Below are positions 13,129 through 16,507 of a stretch of 16,507 bases of DNA, piece after piece. The notes under the pieces were generated by a model. The model had not been told where the DNA came from and ran no database searches. It saw nothing but the letters and a program-made list of their open reading frames with translations. Made by a program: the position numbers and the translations under genes. The stretch is taken from the NCBI GenBank assembly GCA_016793585.1, contig JAEUJR010000579.1:1-16507 (forward strand). Reading direction: 5' to 3'. The DNA is from Archangium sp. GTDB lineage: Bacteria; Myxococcota; Myxococcia; Myxococcales; Myxococcaceae. Positions within the stretch are counted from its first letter, which is position 1. Each line of letters opens with the position of its first letter.

Positions 13129-14289
13129 TCAGCTCGGTGGCCCGAACAGCAGCTTGAGCGTCATGCCGAACGGCGTGCCGGCGAACGTCGCGTGCAGCCA
13201 GGGCGTCAGCAGCAAGACCTCGATGCCGGCGAGGCCAATCCACGGGCCGAAAGGAAGTGACGTCACCCCGGGCGTCCACTCCACCTCTTCGGCGGCGTCG
13301 CCTTCGGCCGTCTCGTCCACCACCGGGTCGTCGGGAATGGGCTGAAACAACATCGTCCACGGGAGCAGCACGAGCCGCCTCGCGACCGAGAGCCCGGGCT
13401 TCAAGAAGTCAGGCGTGAAGGTGAAGACCTCTTCTTCCTCTTCTTCGACGGAGGGGGCCGTGGGGTCGGCGGGCGGCGTCTGCTCGGCCGTCGGCGGAGC
13501 CGGGAGCTCGGTCTTCTCGGGCTCACGCTCAGGCCCCGCGCGCCCGCGCAGCAGCAGGTTGAGCCCACCGAACACGGCGCCCTGCAGCGACGAGAGGAAC
13601 AGCACCGCGAACAACGGCCGCCAGCCCAGGAACGCGCCGAGCAGCGCGAGCAGGTACTTGTCGCCGGCGCCGAGCGCCTCTTTGCGGAACAGCAACCAGC
13701 CGAAGTACTCCATCAGCCTGAAGGCGAGGAACGCGGCGCCTGCGCCGATGAGCGAGTTTGCGATGGTTTCCCACCCCATCGGCACCGACAACGAGATGCC
13801 CAGCACGATGCCCGGCAGCGTCAACTCGAACGGCAGAATCCAGTGCTCGGCGTCGATGAAGACGAGCGGCACCACGAGCACCATCATCACCAGCGCGGGG
13901 AGCAGGGGGTACGTCAGCCCAAAACGCACGAAGCACGCGGCGAAGAGCAGCCCGGTCATCAGCTCGACCAGCACGTAACGCGCAGAGATGGGCGCCTTGC
14001 AGCCAGCGCACCTGCCTCTCAGGGCGAGCCAGGAGAAGACGGGAATGTTCTCGTACCAGCGAATGGCATGGCCACAGTGCGGGCAGGCCGAGCGCGGCGG
14101 CGTCCACAGGCTCGAGTAGCCGACCCACCAGGTGCTCGTCTCACTCTCGGCGCGAGGCAGCCGGTGAATGACGACGTTCAAGAAGCTGCCGAAGAGCAGG
14201 CCGAGCCCGAACAGAAACGCGGCAGAGAGCGACTCGAGACCAACCGGCAGTTGAATCGAAGACACGGACGAGCGGCACGCTACCACCAC
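13129..14289 (-). CDS. pilD: Type IV prepilin peptidase/N-methyltransferase with acidic insert
   Basis: This inner-membrane enzyme cleaves and N-methylates type IV pilins and type II secretion pseudopilins. It has the N-terminal 'GSFLNVVIHRLP' (34-45), the Zn-type Cys pairs C69-x2-C72 and C94-x2-C97, the aspartyl-protease residues D146 ('FIDAEHWILP') and D210 in the GxGD motif ('LGAGDKYLLALLG', 206-218), multiple membrane helices, and the late 'LPFGPWIGLAG' (345-355). At 386 residues it is about 100 longer than most. The excess is a Pro/Glu-rich, EEEEEE-containing cytosolic-looking segment (about 250-342) between the last helices. GTG 14289 gives the long N-terminus; a later GTG at about 14268 is possible. 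Only 30 bases separate this start from that of the divergent GH5 gene. Confidence 0.95.
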   Translation of the reverse strand: MVVACRSSVSSIQLPVGLESLSAAFLFGLGLLFGSFLNVVIHRLPRAESETSTWWVGYSSLWTPPRSACPHCGHAIRWYENIPVFSWLALRGRCAGCKAPISARYVLVELMTGLLFAACFVRFGLTYPLLPALVMMVLVVPLVFIDAEHWILPFELTLPGIVLGISLSVPMGWETIANSLIGAGAAFLAFRLMEYFGWLLFRKEALGAGDKYLLALLGAFLGWRPLFAVLFLSSLQGAVFGGLNLLLRGRAGPEREPEKTELPAPPTAEQTPPADPTAPSVEEEEEEVFTFTPDFLKPGLSVARRLVLLPWTMLFQPIPDDPVVDETAEGDAAEEVEWTPGVTSLPFGPWIGLAGIEVLLLTPWLHATFAGTPFGMTLKLLFGPPS

Positions 14290-14319
14290 GGTCCACGTTC
14301 ATCGTGAGAGAGTGGGCCG

Positions 14320-15663
14320 GTGCGTTGGCTCGGTCTGGTTTTGCTCGTCTCGTGCGTGCCCGCGGCTCCACCGCCGCCTGCCAGTTACACCGTGAAGCAG
14401 GGCTTCCTTCGAGACCCACAGGGCCGAGCCGTCATCCTTCGCGGCGTGAACGTGAGCGGCAAGCACAAGGCGAAGCCGTACTTCGATTTCCACGACACGC
14501 CCGACTACGAGCAGCTGCGTGCGTGGGGCTTCAACTCGGTGCGCTTCCTCGTCTCGTGGAGCGCCATCGAACCGACCCGCGACGTCTACGACGAGACGTA
14601 CCTCGCCGAGCTGCGCCGACGCGTCTCGCTCGCGACCGGAGCCGGACTGCTCGTCTTCGTCGACATGCACCAGGACCTGTACGGCGAGGGCTTCGTCGGC
14701 GCGAACGGGGCTCCGAGGTGGACGTGTGACGAGGCGAACTACGCCGCGTACCGGCCGGTGACGCCGTGGTTCCTCAACGCGTTGTCGACGCAGGTCATCG
14801 CGTGCGTCGATGGCTTCTGGTCGAGCAAGGAGCTCAAGACGAAGTACGCGAGCGCGTGGCGGCAGGTGGCGAAGGCGCTGAAGGACGATCGCGGCGTCAT
14901 CGGCTTCGACCCGATGAACGAACCGCCGTGGGGCTCGCTGCCGAACGACGTGTTCGAGAAGACGCGACTGGCGCCGCTGTATCGCGACGTACTCTCCGAG
15001 GTGCGCGCCGAGCGCCCCGACTGGATTGGCTTTCTCGAGCCCGCCGCGAGCCGGAACCTGGGGCTGCCGACGGCGCTGCCACGGTTCGATGAGCCCAACA
15101 TCGTCTACGCGCCGCACGCCTACGACCCCGATGCCGAACGTGGGCTGGGCTTTCGTCCCGAGCGACGCGCAGCGATTCTCGAGAACGCGAAGTTGCTGCG
15201 CGCCGAAGCCGATGCGCTCGGTGCTGCGCTCGTCATCGGCGAGTACGGCGGCAACGCGAGCCACCCGGGCATCGTGGAGTACATGGACGCGCAGTACGCC
15301 TCGCACGGCGCCGTGAACGCCGGCGCGATGTACTGGGAGTTCACGCGCGAAGACGACGGCTACGGGCTCGCGCTGGCCGATGGCGGGGTGAAGCCCGAGC
15401 TCGCGCGCGGCATCGTGCGGCCTGCTCCAGAGCGTGTGGCCGGAACGCCGGGTTCGTATTCGCTGGACGAGCCGACGCAGACGTTCACGTTTTCGTTCAT
15501 GCGTGACGAGGCGATTACCGCTCCGACGGTGGTCGCGTTGCCTTCGGCGTGGGTCGACGCGACGGCGCAGTGTGATGGGTGCACCTGGTCGGTCGATGGC
15601 GGCGCTGGCTTCGTCGAAGCGACGGCCTCCGACGTGCGGGTCACGCTCGTGCGCAAGCGCTGA
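14320..15663 (+). CDS. GH5 glycoside hydrolase lipoprotein, endoglycoceramidase-like
   Basis: The 447-residue product starts with a lipoprotein signal (MRWLGLVLLVSC, lipobox LVSC, lipidated Cys12), so it should be anchored to a membrane. The TIM-barrel (about 25-365) has 'LRGVNVSGKHK' (40-50), 'WGFNSVRFLVSWSAIEPTRDVYDE' (69-92), 'FVDMHQDLYGEG' (113-124), acid/base E201 in 'FDPMNEPPWG', H266 in 'YAPHAYDP' and nucleophile E308 in 'VIGEYGG'. The SAIEP and DMHQDLY blocks are typical of endoglycoceramidase-related GH5 enzymes, which cut the glycan from glycosphingolipids; substrate here is inferred. A small beta-sandwich (about 366-447, GH5_C-like) ends the protein. Start is GTG with a weak GAGAG ribosome site. 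The 3' end is repeated in decayed form downstream. Confidence 0.9.
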   Translation: MRWLGLVLLVSCVPAAPPPPASYTVKQGFLRDPQGRAVILRGVNVSGKHKAKPYFDFHDTPDYEQLRAWGFNSVRFLVSWSAIEPTRDVYDETYLAELRRRVSLATGAGLLVFVDMHQDLYGEGFVGANGAPRWTCDEANYAAYRPVTPWFLNALSTQVIACVDGFWSSKELKTKYASAWRQVAKALKDDRGVIGFDPMNEPPWGSLPNDVFEKTRLAPLYRDVLSEVRAERPDWIGFLEPAASRNLGLPTALPRFDEPNIVYAPHAYDPDAERGLGFRPERRAAILENAKLLRAEADALGAALVIGEYGGNASHPGIVEYMDAQYASHGAVNAGAMYWEFTREDDGYGLALADGGVKPELARGIVRPAPERVAGTPGSYSLDEPTQTFTFSFMRDEAITAPTVVALPSAWVDATAQCDGCTWSVDGGAGFVEATASDVRVTLVRKR

Positions 15664-15677
15664 CGCTGCGAATCGCA

Positions 15678-15870
15678 GGAACGCGTCGTTCGTATTCGTT
15701 GGATGAGGCTCGCAGACCTTCAGCTCCTGACGTCTCGCTCGTGGCTCCGCGTTGCAGTTGGCGTGGGTCGACGCGACAGCGCAGTGTGATGGGGCACGTG
15801 GTCGGTCGATGGAGGCTTCGTCGAAACGACGGCCTCCGACGTGCGCGTCACGCTCATTCGGAGACGTTGA
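15678..15870 (+). pseudogene. Decayed tandem copy of the GH5 gene 3' end
   Basis: This stretch repeats the last 222 bases of the GH5 gene (15442-15663). The start 'ggaacgc..gttcgtattcg' recurs 236 bases later, and the block from gcgtgggtcg (15547 and 15761) to the stop (15661 and 15868) is nearly identical, with a few substitutions, a 1-base deletion and a 6-base deletion. A further gap of about 22 bases lies in the first half. The deletions break the reading frame, and there is no start codon or ribosome site, so it is a non-coding remnant of a tandem duplication of the C-terminal beta-sandwich segment. Confidence 0.85.
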
Positions 15871-15922
15871 TCTCGCGAGGCTGCGGGAAGACGTGCTCGG
15901 GTGCAGCGCAGCCTTCGTGATG

Positions 15923-15949
15923 CCGCGTTCGGATTCCGTGGACGAGGCT
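15923..15949 (+). repeat. Possible third, more decayed copy start
   Basis: These 27 bases match the beginning of copy 2 (15684-15710) at 21 positions and copy 1 equally well, about 239 bases after copy 2. Only the first part of the unit can be followed; afterwards similarity is lost. The near-equal spacing supports a tandem array, but the short length makes this weaker than copy 2. Confidence 0.45.
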
Positions 15950-16102
15950 CTCGCCTGCAAGGCTTGCCCGTTCCAGCAGCCTCGCGCTCACCATTCGCCA
16001 CCGAGGCCGTCAGCTCGCGCGAGACCGTCCGTCAGCAGCGCGCGATGATCTGAGCGACCGCGGAGCCCGACTTCTTCCTGCCCGCCCGTGCGACGACGAC
16101 CG

Positions 16103-16131
16103 TTGCCGCGGCGAGGCGCCAACGCTATCGC
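16103..16131 (+). promoter_or_regulatory. Candidate promoter of hflX
   Basis: TTGCCG (16103-16108) and TATCGC (16126-16131) are separated by exactly 17 bases, each matching the first three bases of its sigma-70 consensus. The transcript would start near 16138, eight bases before the ATG, which has no Shine-Dalgarno. Sequence match only. Confidence 0.35.
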
Positions 16132-16145
16132 CTCACCATCGCCAC

Positions 16146-16507
16146 ATGAACGAACCCTCAGGGAACACCCTCGGCCTCAAGCCGAGTGAGCTGAAGCACC
16201 TGCGCAACACCTTCCGCCGCCGCGTCTCGACCAGCGACATCGTCAGCGCCGAGCTCGCGCGCCACCTCGTCGAGTTCAGCCACGAGACGAACCGTCAGGT
16301 CGGCGTGCTGCTCACGCGCAAAGGCGAAGTCGACGCCGTCATCGTCGGCAACGCGCACAAGCTCGAGCTGCCCGACATCGGCCGTACGCGCGCGGGCCAG
16401 GTTCGTCTGCGCGGCTTGCGCCTCGTGCACACGCACCTCAAGAGCGAGCCGCTCACCCGCGACGACCTCACCGACCTCGCGCTGCTGCGGCTCGACCTCG
16501 TCGCGGC
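16146..16507 (+). CDS. hflX: GTPase HflX, N-terminal fragment
   Basis: The first 120 residues are present and the gene runs off the window. The sequence matches the HflX N-terminal domain: '[35 protein letters not shown]' in the middle, then '[33 protein letters not shown]', the last part being a strong family signature. HflX is a ribosome-associated GTPase that splits stalled or heat-damaged 70S ribosomes; the G motifs lie beyond the window edge. The ATG at 16146 has no Shine-Dalgarno but a promoter-like sequence just ahead. The residues before about 45 are longer than in E. coli HflX, as in other versions of the protein that carry an N-terminal extension. Confidence 0.9.
   Translation, partial: MNEPSGNTLGLKPSELKHLRNTFRRRVSTSDIVSAELARHLVEFSHETNRQVGVLLTRKGEVDAVIVGNAHKLELPDIGRTRAGQVRLRGLRLVHTHLKSEPLTRDDLTDLALLRLDLVA

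Larger units (their letters stand above)
15664..16145. other. 482-base region without an intact gene
   Basis: Between the GH5 stop and the hflX start no open frame looks coding. The first half carries decayed copies of the GH5 3' end (separate entries). The second half (about 15954-16100) shows nothing recognisable, and the last 43 bases hold a promoter-like sequence for hflX. Base use is slightly richer in CG-poor, mixed sequence than in the genes around it, as expected of DNA not under coding selection. Confidence 0.6.

Noticed and set aside
14299..15960. 553-codon minus-strand frame over the GH5 gene and its decayed repeats
   Set aside because: Antisense shadow; its internal repeats simply mirror the DNA duplication of the GH5 3' end.
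1..16507. CRISPR array, tRNA, rRNA or insertion sequence
   Set aside because: No regularly spaced repeats with unique spacers, no cloverleaf-like stretch in the gaps, and no transposase frame or terminal inverted repeats were seen.

Overview
The window is GC-rich throughout, with third-position GC bias and long spurious antisense frames. Its gene set resembles a Myxococcota (myxobacterial) chromosome: a PEGA-domain periplasmic protein, an AgmX/PglI-type C-terminal domain, a PilD prepilin peptidase with a long acidic insert, Cys-rich secreted proteins, a GAF-class III cyclase and a GH5 lipoprotein. The phylum is inferred from gene style; there is no marker such as rRNA. No tRNA, rRNA, insertion sequence, phage gene or CRISPR array was seen.

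Layout. (a) 1-193: end of an OmpA-type peptidoglycan-binding protein. (b) 287-3192, plus strand: a 'site-specific recombinase' (Gcr/PF10136-type) polytopic membrane protein, coupled by an ATGA overlap to a secreted protein with 34 cysteines in three repeats. (c) 3196-7770, minus strand, read from 7770 down: small 8-Cys secreted protein, Uma2-family endonuclease-like protein, PEGA-domain protein, glutamyl-Q tRNA(Asp) synthetase (gluQ), one-TM AgmX/PglI-like protein and DUF4081-GNAT acetyltransferase. The PEGA, gluQ and one-TM genes overlap by a few bases and probably form an operon. (d) 7850-9451, plus strand: GAF-class III adenylate cyclase of the Thr-substituted (IIIb) type. (e) 9452-11811, minus strand: a five-gene unit, four of them joined by 4-base overlaps. 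In transcription order it has an unknown soluble protein, two paralogous small Cys-containing secreted proteins, a polytopic membrane protein with ordered His clusters and a four-TM membrane protein. This is the best candidate here for an undescribed system. (f) 11995-13128, plus: glutamate 5-kinase (proB). (g) 13129-14289, minus: PilD. (h) 14320-15663, plus: endoglycoceramidase-like GH5 lipoprotein, followed by decayed tandem copies of its own 3' end. (i) 16146-16507, plus: start of the GTPase HflX, cut by the window edge.

Overall features. Genes are packed very tightly. Two convergent pairs abut with no intergenic base, their two stops forming the palindrome TGATCA, and a third pair is separated by 3 bases. 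Several first-in-unit genes lack a Shine-Dalgarno but have a -10-like hexamer 7-14 bases before the start codon, suggesting leaderless or short-leader mRNAs; several internal genes have clear Shine-Dalgarno sequences. The pathways are mixed (proline synthesis, tRNA modification, type IV pilin processing, cAMP signalling, envelope proteins), so apart from the operons noted the genes look like ordinary neighbours.
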